DNA from: Allorhizobium undicola ORS 992 = ATCC 700741
GTDB taxonomy: Bacteria; Pseudomonadota; Alphaproteobacteria; Rhizobiales; Rhizobiaceae
Direction: 5' to 3'
DNA: 64,000 nt
Assembly (NCBI RefSeq): GCF_000621665.1
Contig: NZ_JHXQ01000002.1
Location: 1-64,000 of the forward strand
The notes below the pieces were generated by a model. That model had not been told where the DNA came from and searched no databases. It saw only the letters and a program-made list of their open reading frames with translations. Shown here piece after piece: positions 18,342-27,295 of this stretch. Numbering within the stretch: the stretch's first letter is position 1; the number at the start of each line of letters is the position of its first letter. Both the position numbers and the translations under genes were made by a program.

Positions 18342-18400
18342 CTGGTTTCGCGCCTCGATGATCTATATAATGCGTCCGACTTGTTAATCAGGAGACACCG

Positions 18401-19225
18401 ATGGCCCTCATGAACGAACTGGCCCAGCGGGAGCATGTCAAGCAGATGGATCCGATTTGGGATAGCCTGCGCCATGAGGCGCGGCTGGCGGCTGAGCGCG
18501 ACCCCGTTCTGGCGGCTTTTCTCTACTCGACGGTTCTCAACCATCGCTCGCTGGAAGAGAGTGTCATCTATCGCATCTGCGAGCGGCTGGACCATCCCGA
18601 CGTGCAATCGGTGCTGCTCCGGCAGGCCTTTGCGGAGATGCTCGAGGACTGGCCGGAATGGGGCGTGATTTTGCGCGTCGATATTCAGGCCTATTACGAC
18701 CGCGACCCGGCCTGCACGCGCTTCATGGATCCCGTTCTCTATTTCAAGGGGTTCCACGCCATCCAGACCCACCGCCTGGCCCATTGGCTGTGGGGCAAGG
18801 ACCGGAAGGACTTTGCGCTTTACCTGCAAAGCCGCTCGTCCAGCGTTTTCCAGACCGACATCAACCCGGCGGCAATGATGGGACGCGGGATTTTTCTCGA
18901 TCACGCCACCGGCCTCGTGGTGGGCGAAACGGCGCGTATCGGCGACAATGTCTCCATTCTCCATGGCGTGACGCTTGGCGGAACCGGCAAGGAGGGCGCC
19001 GACCGCCATCCGAAGATCGGCAATGGCGTGCTGATCGGCGCGGGAGCAAAGGTTCTGGGCAATATCGAGATCGGAACATGCAGCCGCATTGCCGCAGGTT
19101 CGGTGGTTCTCAAGCCGGTGCCGAGGGGCATGACGGTCGCAGGCGTTCCGGCAAAGATCGTGGGTGAGGCAGGCTGCGCGGAGCCATCGCGCAGCATGAA
19201 CCAGTTCGTGCTGGAGGATGAATAG
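18401..19225 (+). CDS. cysE: Serine O-acetyltransferase
   Basis: A 274-residue enzyme that acetylates L-serine from acetyl-CoA, the first step of cysteine synthesis. The N-terminal helical domain (about 1-140) contains DPVLYFKGFHAIQTHRLAHW. The left-handed beta-helix of hexapeptide repeats follows (about 145-235: IFLDHATGLVVGETARIGDN, VSILHGVTLGG). The catalytic His residues in these two stretches are present. The start is ATG 18401 with AGGAGA upstream. It ends at its own terminator. Confidence 0.94.
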   Translation: MALMNELAQREHVKQMDPIWDSLRHEARLAAERDPVLAAFLYSTVLNHRSLEESVIYRICERLDHPDVQSVLLRQAFAEMLEDWPEWGVILRVDIQAYYDRDPACTRFMDPVLYFKGFHAIQTHRLAHWLWGKDRKDFALYLQSRSSSVFQTDINPAAMMGRGIFLDHATGLVVGETARIGDNVSILHGVTLGGTGKEGADRHPKIGNGVLIGAGAKVLGNIEIGTCSRIAAGSVVLKPVPRGMTVAGVPAKIVGEAGCAEPSRSMNQFVLEDE

Positions 19226-19255
19226 GCGGGCGGCAATCAACCGTCCCCGCCTTTT
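19225..19255 (+). terminator. Rho-independent terminator after cysE
   Basis: GGCGGGCGG (19225-19233) pairs with CCGTCCCCGCC (19241-19251) with one bulge, followed by TTTT (19252-19255). It overlaps the cysE stop codon. Confidence 0.7.
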
Positions 19256-19466
19256 CATAGACCGTGGACGAAGGGCAAAAGAACTGCTGGAAAACAACCC
19301 CTTAGAAATACCAGGGGCGTTGCGGGGACATTTGCGGCGTTTTGCGGGTTTACACTTCCGCTGCCAGCATGGCACAAGCGGCGCATCGAACGGGGCTGGC
19401 GCTTTGTCAGGCCGCTTTCCATTGGCGGCTTCTGGCCGGACACACCTTCCAAGCATGGAGATTTTT

Positions 19467-19670
19467 GTGAAACCTGACGAAATCAAGAAGCTTGACGCCT
19501 ATTTCAAGCGCATGTTCAACGCCAACATGGCCGTGAAGGCCCGTCCGCGCAAGGACGATTCCGCTGAGGTCTATCTCGGCGACGAATTCCTGGGGGTGGT
19601 CTTCAAGGACGATGAAGACGGCGATCTTTCCTACAATTTCTCCATGGCAATTCTGGATGGTGATCTGTAA
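19467..19670 (+). CDS. DUF3126 family small protein
   Basis: A 67-residue conserved alphaproteobacterial protein of unknown role (VKPDEIKKLDAYFKRMFNAN and onward), acidic in its second half (DEDGDLSYNFSMAILDGDL). GTG 19467 is chosen because GGAG lies 6 bases upstream; ATG 19455 in the same frame would lack a site. It sits alone between cysE and the phasin gene with its own terminator. Confidence 0.82.
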   Translation: MKPDEIKKLDAYFKRMFNANMAVKARPRKDDSAEVYLGDEFLGVVFKDDEDGDLSYNFSMAILDGDL

Positions 19671-19718
19671 TCCTGGGTTGCGCTCGGAAAAATTTATTAA
19701 GATTTCTCTGAATGATGA

Positions 19719-19746
19719 GGCGGCCGGATACCGGGCCGCCTTTTTT
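19719..19746 (+). terminator. Rho-independent terminator after DUF3126 gene
   Basis: GGCGGCC (19719-19725) pairs with GGCCGCC (19734-19740), followed by TTTTTT (19741-19746). Confidence 0.88.
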
Positions 19747-19859
19747 CATGGGCTCAATTGCAACCATGAGAGGATTTTGCGCCGCACAAATTCGCTTGAC
19801 CTTTATTTCGCTGATGCCATAAACTGCGCGCAGCCAAAGAGGAAAAAAGGAGTGTTGGC

Positions 19860-20204
19860 ATGTTCAACTTCGAAGAAGCGAACAAGAAGGGGAAGGAAGC
19901 CGTGGATAGCATGGTGAAGAATTATTCCGAGGTCGCCAAGGGCTGGCAGGCAATCGCCGCCGAGGCTTCTGAATATTCGAAGAAGTCGTTTCAGGATCTC
20001 GCCTCGCATGTGGAAAGCCTGACGGGCGTGCGCAGTGTGGAAGCGGCAATGGAATTGCAGTTGAGCTTTGCCAAGAGCTCCTACGAATCCATGGTTGCCG
20101 AAGCCACCAAGATCGGTGAAATGTATGCGGATCTGGCCAAGACCGCTTATCGCCCTTTTGAGGCGCAGATGGCGAAATCGCCGGTTGCTTCCGCAGCCCT
20201 TTGA
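19860..20204 (+). CDS. Phasin family protein
   Basis: A 114-residue helical protein with the Phasin_2 pattern (MFNFEEANKKGKEAVDSMVK; later MELQLSFAKSSYESMVAEAT). Phasins coat polyhydroxyalkanoate granules; in Rhizobiales without PHA genes nearby they may have wider roles as small amphipathic proteins. It has AAAGGAG just upstream, no signal peptide, and a strong terminator after it, as expected for an abundant single-gene transcript. Confidence 0.88.
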   Translation: MFNFEEANKKGKEAVDSMVKNYSEVAKGWQAIAAEASEYSKKSFQDLASHVESLTGVRSVEAAMELQLSFAKSSYESMVAEATKIGEMYADLAKTAYRPFEAQMAKSPVASAAL

Positions 20205-20709
20205 TCTTCCGGCCTGACCGGAGAGGGTATCGGCAGATATGATGGTGAGTTTGGCGGCCGCTTCTGCGGCCGTTTTTATTTTCGCAGGCGCGCGCACCGC
20301 CGGTTTGTAGCAAGGGAACCGTGCAGGCAGGCTTTCCGCACATGTTTTTTCGCTCAGGATATAAAATTTGAAGCTTGCGCCTGTCCCGTGAAGGGGCAGG
20401 CGAAGCGCCCCGGCTGTGCCAAAAAAATCCTTTTCAGCCCTTCCTGAGGGAAGGCATTTCCATCTTTTACCGCTTTTTGAGCATTGCGGCGAACCGGCCC
20501 GGGTTTCAAGCGTTTCAAACCGGCGTCAAGGCGGTATTTCCCGGAGACTGTGTCATGGTGGAAAAAGCGATTTCACCTTAATTTCCTTCCCGGCACATTG
20601 CGATGGGCTTAAAATTCGCGGAAAATGGACTACTTTACATGGGAGAGGTCCAGTGACGGGGATTCGCCTTGTGAGAAGGCCAGCCTGGACCTCGGGAGAA
20701 TGAGTGGAA
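20205..20709. other. Spacer between phasin and clpS
   Basis: 505 bases without a convincing gene. After the phasin terminator there is a stable hairpin at 20378-20402 (CGCCTGTCCC with GGGGCAGGCG, 5-base loop) without a T-run. A short frame at 20375-20581 shows no protein-like features. The clpS promoter should lie near 20580-20690. Confidence 0.45.
20255..20277 (+). terminator. Rho-independent terminator after phasin gene
   Basis: CGGCCGC (20255-20261) pairs with GCGGCCG (20266-20272), TTCT loop, then TTTTT (20273-20277). Confidence 0.88.
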
Positions 20710-21057
20710 ATGATCGCAAGACCGATCGTCATGCAGAACCAGAATGGCGGAGAGACTCCGGGGCGGGGGACCTCTGTCATCACGCGCACCAAGCCCAAGA
20801 CCAAAAAGCCCAATCTGTATCGCGTGCTGCTGTTGAACGACGATTACACGCCCATGGACTTCGTTATTCACATTCTTGAGCGGTTTTTCCAGAAGGACAG
20901 GGAAGCAGCAACCCGCATCATGCTGCATGTACACAACCACGGGGTAGGGGAATGCGGCGTCTTCACCTATGAAGTCGCCGAGACCAAGGTAAGCCAAGTC
21001 ATGGACTTCGCACGGCAGCACGAACACCCGCTGCAATGCGTCATGGAAAAGAAATGA
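20710..21057 (+). CDS. clpS: ATP-dependent Clp protease adaptor ClpS
   Basis: A 115-residue adaptor that delivers N-degron substrates to ClpAP. The core shows [20 protein letters not shown] and the clamp and pocket segments [21 protein letters not shown] basic, flexible N-terminal part of about 35 residues precedes it. ATG 20710 is used; GTG 20704 two codons earlier is closer to GGGAG. It lies 10 bases before clpA, the usual pair. Confidence 0.94.
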   Translation: MIARPIVMQNQNGGETPGRGTSVITRTKPKTKKPNLYRVLLLNDDYTPMDFVIHILERFFQKDREAATRIMLHVHNHGVGECGVFTYEVAETKVSQVMDFARQHEHPLQCVMEKK

Positions 21058-21067
21058 GGATCTGACC

Positions 21068-23590
21068 GTGCCAACATTTTCTCCCAGCCTCGAAAAGGCG
21101 CTTCATCAGGCACTCACCTATGCAAACGAGCGGCACCACGAATATGCCACGCTCGAACACCTGCTTCTGGCGTTGATCGATGACGCAGACGCGGCAGCCG
21201 TCATGGGCGCCTGCAATGTCAATCTCAACGCCCTGCGCAAGACCGTCAGCGATTACGTGGATAACGAGCTGGCCAATCTGGTGACGGGGTATGATGAGGA
21301 TTCCAAGCCCACCTCCGGTTTCCAGCGCGTCATCCAGCGCGCCGTGATCCATGTGCAATCCTCCGGGCGTGAGGAAGTCACCGGCGCAAACGTGCTGGTG
21401 GCCATCTTTGCCGAACGTGAAAGTCATGCGGCCTATTTTCTCCAGGAACAGGAGATGACACGTTACGATGCCGTGAACTATATTTCTCACGGGATCGGCA
21501 AGCGGCCCGGTGCATCCCAGCCTCGTCCGCCGCGCGGCGCGGAGGAGGAGAGCGATGCAAAGCCCGCCCGCGAGCAGGAGGAAGGTGCCGCGAAAAAGCA
21601 GCAGGATGCGCTCAAGGCCTATTGCGTCAACCTTAACGACAAGGCCAGGAACGGCCGGATCGATCCGCTGATCGGCCGCCACGACGAGGTCAACAGAACC
21701 ATTCAGGTTCTGTGCCGCCGCTCCAAGAACAATCCGCTTTACGTCGGCGATCCCGGCGTTGGCAAAACCGCGATTGCCGAAGGCCTTGCCAAGCGTATCG
21801 TCGAGGGCAAGGTGCCGGAAGCGCTGGCCAATGCCACCATTTTTTCGCTCGACATGGGCACGCTGCTGGCCGGTACGCGCTATCGCGGCGATTTCGAGGA
21901 GCGGCTGAAACAGGTGGTGAAGGAGCTTGAGGATTTTCCGGGCGCCGTGCTGTTCATCGACGAAATTCATACCGTCATCGGTGCTGGCGCCACGTCCGGC
22001 GGGGCGATGGATGCGTCGAACCTGTTGAAGCCCGCGCTTTCTTCGGGCGCCATTCGCTGCATCGGCTCGACCACCTATAAGGAATATCGCCAGTTCTTCG
22101 AAAAGGACCGGGCGCTGGTACGCCGTTTCCAGAAAATCGACGTCAACGAGCCGTCCATCGATGACGCCATCGAGATCATGAAGGGCCTTAAGCCCTATTT
22201 CGAGGATTATCACAAGCTCAAATACACCAATGAGGCCATCAAGAGCGCCGTGGAGCTTTCGGCCCGCTACATCAGCGACCGCAAGCTGCCGGACAAGGCT
22301 ATCGACGTGATCGATGAAACGGGTGCCGCGCAAATGCTGCTGCCCGCCTCACGCCGCCGCAAGCTGATCACCGAAAAGGAGATCGAGGCAACGATTGCCA
22401 CCATGGCCCGCATTCCGCCGAAGACGGTTTCCAAGGATGACGAGATGGTTCTCGCCAATCTGGAAAAGGAGCTTCGCTCTGTCGTCTATGGTCAGGACAA
22501 GGCCATCGAGGCGCTCGCCACCGCCATCAAGCTGGCGCGGGCGGGCCTGCGCGAGCCCAACAAGCCGATAGGCTCCTATGTATTTTCCGGCCCCACAGGC
22601 GTGGGCAAGACCGAAGTGGCAAAACAGCTTGCCGCCTCTCTCGGGGTTGAGCTTCTGCGCTTCGACATGTCGGAATATATGGAGCGTCATACGGTATCGC
22701 GTCTTCTGGGCGCGCCTCCCGGTTATGTCGGCTTCGATCAGGGCGGCCTGTTGACCGATCAGGTCGATCAGCATCCGCATTCCGTGGTGCTGCTGGACGA
22801 AATCGAAAAGGCCCATCCGGACATCTACAACATCCTGTTGCAGGTCATGGATCATGGTTCGCTGACCGATCATAACGGCAAGAAGATCGATTTCCGCAAC
22901 ATCATCCTCATCATGACGACCAATGCGGGCGCTTCCGAAATGGCCAAGGCTGCAATCGGCTTCGGTTCTTCCAAGCGCAGCGGCGAGGATGAAGAGGCGA
23001 TCAACCGCTTGTTCACCCCGGAATTCCGCAACCGTCTGGATGCGATCATTCCCTTCGCGCCGCTGCCGACCGAGGTGATCCATCAGGTGGTGCAGAAGTT
23101 CGTGATGCAGCTGGAAGCCCAGCTTTCGGAGCGTGGCGTTACCTTCGATCTGGCGCCGGAAGCGGTCGCATGGCTCGCCACGCGCGGCTATGACGAGAAA
23201 ATGGGGGCGCGCCCGCTTGGCCGTGTCATTCAGGAATATATCAAGAAGCCGTTGGCAAACGAGATCCTGTTCGGCAAGCTCAAGAAGGGTGGTGTCGTCA
23301 AGGTCTCTACCGAAATGAAGGACGGCGTGGAAGAGCTTGCACTGGAAGCCATTTCCGAACAGGCGCCGGTGCAGCCCAGGCCGGAGGCCGAAGTGGTCGC
23401 GGAGGCGGGCGGAACGGACGGTGACGTATTGACCAAGCCCGTCAAGGCGAACAAGGCCAAGGCGTCCGAGGCTAAGGCGACCGAGGCCAAGAGCCCGGAG
23501 CCAACGCCAGACGCCACCCCGATGGCTGGGGAGGATGGAGCGAAGGCCTCCCGCAAATCGGCCGTGCCGAAAGTGCCAAAGAAGAAGTAA
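21068..23590 (+). CDS. clpA: ATP-dependent Clp protease ATP-binding subunit ClpA
   Basis: An 840-residue AAA+ unfoldase that feeds substrates to ClpP. An N-domain (about 1-145) precedes two ATPase modules with Walker A GDPGVGKT (about 227-234) and GPTGVGKT (about 507-514); Walker B motifs LFIDEIHT and VLLDEIEKA are present. The last 70 residues are an Ala/Lys/Glu-rich extension (ANKAKASEAKATEAKS) beyond the E. coli length of 758, common in Rhizobiales. The GTG start at 21068 has GAGGA upstream and is 10 bases after clpS. Confidence 0.95.
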   Translation: MPTFSPSLEKALHQALTYANERHHEYATLEHLLLALIDDADAAAVMGACNVNLNALRKTVSDYVDNELANLVTGYDEDSKPTSGFQRVIQRAVIHVQSSGREEVTGANVLVAIFAERESHAAYFLQEQEMTRYDAVNYISHGIGKRPGASQPRPPRGAEEESDAKPAREQEEGAAKKQQDALKAYCVNLNDKARNGRIDPLIGRHDEVNRTIQVLCRRSKNNPLYVGDPGVGKTAIAEGLAKRIVEGKVPEALANATIFSLDMGTLLAGTRYRGDFEERLKQVVKELEDFPGAVLFIDEIHTVIGAGATSGGAMDASNLLKPALSSGAIRCIGSTTYKEYRQFFEKDRALVRRFQKIDVNEPSIDDAIEIMKGLKPYFEDYHKLKYTNEAIKSAVELSARYISDRKLPDKAIDVIDETGAAQMLLPASRRRKLITEKEIEATIATMARIPPKTVSKDDEMVLANLEKELRSVVYGQDKAIEALATAIKLARAGLREPNKPIGSYVFSGPTGVGKTEVAKQLAASLGVELLRFDMSEYMERHTVSRLLGAPPGYVGFDQGGLLTDQVDQHPHSVVLLDEIEKAHPDIYNILLQVMDHGSLTDHNGKKIDFRNIILIMTTNAGASEMAKAAIGFGSSKRSGEDEEAINRLFTPEFRNRLDAIIPFAPLPTEVIHQVVQKFVMQLEAQLSERGVTFDLAPEAVAWLATRGYDEKMGARPLGRVIQEYIKKPLANEILFGKLKKGGVVKVSTEMKDGVEELALEAISEQAPVQPRPEAEVVAEAGGTDGDVLTKPVKANKAKASEAKATEAKSPEPTPDATPMAGEDGAKASRKSAVPKVPKKK

Positions 23591-23606
23591 GGTTCTCTCG
23601 ATAAGG

Positions 23607-23635
23607 ATGCCGGGCATTACTTGCCCGGCATTTTT
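23607..23635 (+). terminator. Rho-independent terminator after clpA
   Basis: ATGCCGGGCA (23607-23616) pairs perfectly with TGCCCGGCAT (23622-23631); the T-run covers 23631-23635. Confidence 0.9.
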
Positions 23636-23748
23636 CGTGAAGGCAGCCTTGCAATTTACGGCCGAGACATTCGCACGCCGTTGATATAGTGAAGGAGGCG
23701 CGCGTCCACGCGGGACGGTCAACAGCCCTCTCTCAGGTGCAATGCTTC

Positions 23749-24495
23749 ATGACACTGCAACAGCCAGCCCTCTCGCAATCCCATTGGTTCTTCATGGGTG
23801 TGCGGGGTCTGTTCAGTCTGCCAGCGCTTATCCTGATGGTGTCATTCGTTGGCTTCAGCGCCTTTGCGCTGGAATCGGGCGTGAGTCGTGAACAGGCCAT
23901 GTTCATGACCGCGATTGTCTGGGCGCTGCCCGCCAAGCTCATCCTGATTGGCATGATGTCGAGCGGCGCCAATCTGCTGGCCTGTTTTGCCGCTGTCTGC
24001 CTTTCCTCTATCCGCATGATGCCCATGGTGGCCTCGCTGGTGCCGGAAATGCGGGGGCGCAGGACGCCGACCTGGCTTTTGCTGTTTCTCTCGCATTTCG
24101 TGGCCATTACCGCCTGGGTTTACGCCATGGGCAATCTCAAGACGGTGCCGAGGGAAGGGCGGGTGGCGTTCTTTGCCGGTTTCAGCCTGACGTTGGTGGC
24201 GATCAACACCATGCTGGTCGGCCTTTGCTACGGTCTGGTTTCGGCCTTTCCGCCGTTGGTGGCTGCCACGCTGTTTTTCCTCACGCCGATTTATTTCGTG
24301 GTTTCCATCTGGGCCACGGCGCAGCATTCCGTGGTGAAGGTGGCCTTTGTCATTGGCATTGTCAGCGGTCCGCTGCTGGCGCTTCTGGCGCCCGGCTTCG
24401 ACATTCTGATTGCCGGGCTTGGCGGCGGAACGCTGGCCTATCTGGTGGATCGGCATTTCATTCGCGCCCGCAAACCGAAGAGGGTGGACACATGA
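23749..24495 (+). CDS. azlC: AzlC family branched-chain amino acid exporter subunit
   Basis: A 248-residue inner-membrane protein with about seven to eight hydrophobic spans, matching the AzlC/YgaZ family (ALPAKLILIGMMSSGANLLA, LSSIRMMPMVASLVPEMRG). It works with a small AzlD partner to export branched-chain or other amino acids. ATG 23749 follows CAGGTG; the frame is open upstream to 23689. It overlaps the azlD start by 4 bases (ATGA). Confidence 0.85.
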   Translation: MTLQQPALSQSHWFFMGVRGLFSLPALILMVSFVGFSAFALESGVSREQAMFMTAIVWALPAKLILIGMMSSGANLLACFAAVCLSSIRMMPMVASLVPEMRGRRTPTWLLLFLSHFVAITAWVYAMGNLKTVPREGRVAFFAGFSLTLVAINTMLVGLCYGLVSAFPPLVAATLFFLTPIYFVVSIWATAQHSVVKVAFVIGIVSGPLLALLAPGFDILIAGLGGGTLAYLVDRHFIRARKPKRVDT

Positions 24496-24824
24496 ACGGC
24501 GAAATCTGGACCTATGTCGTCATCATCGTTGCAGGGTGGCTGGCCACGGATATGTGGCGCTGGCTGGGCGTGCTTGCGGGAAACCGGCTTCGCGATGATT
24601 CGGAGGCGTTGCATTGGGTGCGGGCGGTCGCCACCGCCCTCGTCATGGCGGTTACGGCAAAGCTTATCGTTTTTCCCACCGGTGAACTTGGCGGCTCGCC
24701 GCTCTGGCTTCGGCTTGCGGCCACGGGGCTTGGTTTCCTGGCCTTTCTGCTGGCGGGCAAGAAGGTGATTGTTGGCGTGGTCGTTTCGCTGGCAACGCTT
24801 GCCTCAGGCCTTGCCCTGTTGTGA
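24492..24824 (+). CDS. azlD: AzlD family branched-chain amino acid exporter subunit
   Basis: A 110-residue membrane protein with about four spans (MNGEIWTYVVIIVAGWLATD, then ALVMAVTAKLIVF and GLGFLAFLLAGKKVIVGVVV). It overlaps azlC by 4 bases, the usual two-gene arrangement. Its last 21 bases overlap the 3' end of the convergent LysR gene. Confidence 0.85.
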   Translation: MNGEIWTYVVIIVAGWLATDMWRWLGVLAGNRLRDDSEALHWVRAVATALVMAVTAKLIVFPTGELGGSPLWLRLAATGLGFLAFLLAGKKVIVGVVVSLATLASGLALL

Positions 24825-25694
24825 GGCCGCGGCTTCCGCAATCAGCCAGCCTTGCATGAGGCGGGCTGCAGCCGATGGCTTTTGCCGCGCGACCAGCCAG
24901 TAGCCCTGATCCTGATCGCTGCCCTCGTCGAAAAGCAGCACCAGCCTGCCTTCCTCCACATCCCTGCGAATCAGCGCAAGTGGGCAGAGCCCCGCACCAA
25001 GCCCCGCCAGCAGCGAACTGCGCAACAGGTTGAAATCCGCAAAGATCGGCCCCTCCTGCGGCTTGGCCTCTATGGCAAGCTTTGCAAACCAGCGCCCCCA
25101 GCTTGCCGGGGATTTGTCGTGCAGGAGCGGAACGGTGAGAAGGTCGCCGGGACGTTCGAACGGGCCATGCGCTGATATAAAGTCCGGCGAGGCGGCGGGG
25201 CGCGTTTCGCCACTGACGATCAGCGCCGCGTCGGCGGCAGGCTGGCGCCCGTGGCAGATGATAAGATCGGTGCCGGCCTGTTCGGCGCTTTGCGCATCGG
25301 GGGCGTAGCTGATCGACACATGCAGGCCGGGGTGTTGTCTGTGAAAATCGGGTAGCCGCTCTCCCAGCCAGTGATTGACCACCGAGGGCAGGCAGGAGAG
25401 CGAGACATGGCGGTTTCGGCCGGGTTTTCGAAGCCGTTCGGCTGCCGTGGCAATCAGGCCAAGACCCGCGGAAACCTCTGCGCCAAAAGCGCGGCCCTCT
25501 TTGGTGAGCGCCACACCGCGCGCCTTGCGGGCAAACAGCTTTTCGCCCAGCCAGTCTTCGAGTGCCCGCACATGCTGGCTGACGGCTGCGGGCGTGGTGC
25601 CAAGCTCCTCGGCGGCACGGGCAAAGCTTTCCAGTCGGGCAGCCGCTTCAAAAGCCCGGATTGCGGCGAGGGGAGGAAGTTTCATGGCCTGCAT
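24804..25694 (-). CDS. LysR family transcriptional regulator (GcvA-like)
   Basis: A 296-residue regulator. The winged helix is at the N-terminus (LPPLAAIRAFEAAARLESFA, EELGTTPAAVSQHVRALEDW) and the effector-binding domain follows (about 95-290). GcvA-type LysR proteins control amino-acid genes among others. It is divergent from the DUF1989 gene (116 bases between) and convergent with azlCD, so either could be its target; the divergent gene is the more usual one. Start ATG 25694; ATG 25685 is possible. Confidence 0.85.
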   Translation of the reverse strand: MQAMKLPPLAAIRAFEAAARLESFARAAEELGTTPAAVSQHVRALEDWLGEKLFARKARGVALTKEGRAFGAEVSAGLGLIATAAERLRKPGRNRHVSLSCLPSVVNHWLGERLPDFHRQHPGLHVSISYAPDAQSAEQAGTDLIICHGRQPAADAALIVSGETRPAASPDFISAHGPFERPGDLLTVPLLHDKSPASWGRWFAKLAIEAKPQEGPIFADFNLLRSSLLAGLGAGLCPLALIRRDVEEGRLVLLFDEGSDQDQGYWLVARQKPSAAARLMQGWLIAEAAASQQGKA

Positions 25695-25810
25695 CTGCCC
25701 GCAGGCTAAGCCAGACTTAGGCTGACCGCAAGCAGAAGCTCTCTTGTTCTTGCCCGGAATATGCGGAAATTGGTGGCAAGTTTTCTGCTCAACTCTATCG
25801 GGAGTTTTCC

Positions 25811-26662
25811 ATGACCGTCATTGCCTCCGCGCCTGCCGATGCAGATCAGCGCCGTTCCGTAAAGCCGGTGCTGGTCTACCCCAATGGCAGCCTGACACCA
25901 CCAGACCTCTCCTTGCTTGCCGAAGCCAGAAAGGGCATGGAAAAGATCGATGAAGTGATCGTTCCACCGCGCGATGGACGCTGCTTTTCCGTGCCCAAAG
26001 GGCATTTTTTCCGTATCGTTAGCATTGAGGGGCCGCAGGTGGGCGATCTCAACCTGTGGAACGCCCACGACCTGAACGAGCGCTTTTTCAGCGGCAAGAC
26101 GCGGGCGCTGCACGCCACGCATCTTTCGGTCGGGCATCGGCTATGGAGCAATATGCCCTCGCTGCGCCCGATGGCGACGATAACCGCCGATACGCTTTCC
26201 TGGTATGGTGTCGATGACGATGGTGGCAGCGTGCACGATGTTATCGGCACCCGCTGCGACCCCTATACCAACAAGCTGCTGACCGGCGGCGATTATCACC
26301 ATTGCTGCCATTCCAACCTGTGCAATGCCTTGTCGAGCGCAAAGGGTCTTGGCTTTCGCGAAGCCGAACCGCATGTGCATGATGTGCTGAATGTCTTCAT
26401 GTGTACCGGCTTCACCCGCGATACACACCAGTATTTCATGAAGGCAAGCCCGGTGCGGCCGGGCGATTATCTGGAATTTTTCGCGGAAATCGATCTTCTC
26501 GGTGGCCTCTCCGCCTGCCCGGGCGGCGATTGCAGCACCTCGCATTCCAGCGATGCGGCGGCTTGCCATCCCTTGAAGGTGGAAATTTTCCGACCGGATA
26601 GGGCGGTGTTGAAGGACTGGCCGTTTCCGGAACGAAACGCTTACATGCCGGTTGAAGCTTGA
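25811..26662 (+). CDS. DUF1989 (urea carboxylase-associated) family protein
   Basis: A 283-residue protein with the DUF1989 pattern: IVPPRDGRCFSVPKGHFFRI, GDLNLWNAHDLNERFF and a Cys/His-rich metal-site stretch GGDYHHCCHSNLCNAL (about 157-172). Homologues sit beside urea carboxylase or amino-acid permease genes; the activity is not settled here. No urea carboxylase is in the window. It is preceded by a short shared promoter region with the LysR gene, whose likely target it is. Confidence 0.8.
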   Translation: MTVIASAPADADQRRSVKPVLVYPNGSLTPPDLSLLAEARKGMEKIDEVIVPPRDGRCFSVPKGHFFRIVSIEGPQVGDLNLWNAHDLNERFFSGKTRALHATHLSVGHRLWSNMPSLRPMATITADTLSWYGVDDDGGSVHDVIGTRCDPYTNKLLTGGDYHHCCHSNLCNALSSAKGLGFREAEPHVHDVLNVFMCTGFTRDTHQYFMKASPVRPGDYLEFFAEIDLLGGLSACPGGDCSTSHSSDAAACHPLKVEIFRPDRAVLKDWPFPERNAYMPVEA

Positions 26663-26666
26663 GAAG

Positions 26667-26690
26667 AAGGGGGCGGTCACACCCCCTTTT
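26667..26690. terminator. Bidirectional terminator between convergent genes
   Basis: AAGGGGG (26667-26673) pairs with CCCCCTT (26682-26688); T-run 26687-26690 on the plus strand and A-rich sequence on the other side. It serves the DUF1989 gene and the HIT gene. Confidence 0.75.
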
Positions 26691-26698
26691 ATACGCAC

Positions 26699-27121
26699 TC
26701 AAAGGCAGGCTTTGATCTTTTCGGCGTTGGCCTTCAGCACCTCGATGTCTTCCATGCCGCCGCTATGCGGCTTCAGCGGCTGGCCGTCATGGCGGGGAAT
26801 GACGTGGAAATGCAGGTGAAATACGGTTTGCCCTGCCGCCGGTTCGTTGAATTGCGCCACGTAGATCCCATCAGCTTCGAAGGCCTCCTTTGCGGCCAAG
26901 GCAAGCTTCTGCACCACGGGCATCAGCTTTGCCAGCACGGCGGGATCGGCATCCAGCAGATTGCGTGAACCCTGCCGGGGAATGACCAGCAGATGACCCG
27001 GCGCCTGCGGCATGACATCCATGAAGGCCACCACGTCCGCATCCTCGTATAGCTTCACGGACGGAATTTCGCCCTTGAGAATCCTGGCGAAAATATTGTT
27101 CGGATCGTAGGTCGCGGACAT
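26699..27121 (-). CDS. HIT family nucleotide-binding protein
   Basis: A 140-residue histidine-triad protein with the active-site motif HLHFHVIPR (about 98-106), close to Hint-type purine-nucleoside phosphoramidases. FARILKGEIPSVKLYEDADV at the N-terminus is typical of the branch. The start ATG 27121 has AAGGAG at good spacing. A single gene. Confidence 0.9.
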   Translation of the reverse strand: MSATYDPNNIFARILKGEIPSVKLYEDADVVAFMDVMPQAPGHLLVIPRQGSRNLLDADPAVLAKLMPVVQKLALAAKEAFEADGIYVAQFNEPAAGQTVFHLHFHVIPRHDGQPLKPHSGGMEDIEVLKANAEKIKACL

Positions 27122-27295
27122 GTAGAACTCCTTTTCGTGTCGGTTGGCACGATCCTGCTTTTGCAGCCGGATCCTGTACCCGTATCCATTCCGGGGCGCG
27201 AAGACGTTTACGCGACCCTGCTCTCATGGCGTTTCGAATATCCCAAGCCTGTCAGGTGTTTGAGTTATTCGAAATACCATGGCCAGAGTCAGTTT

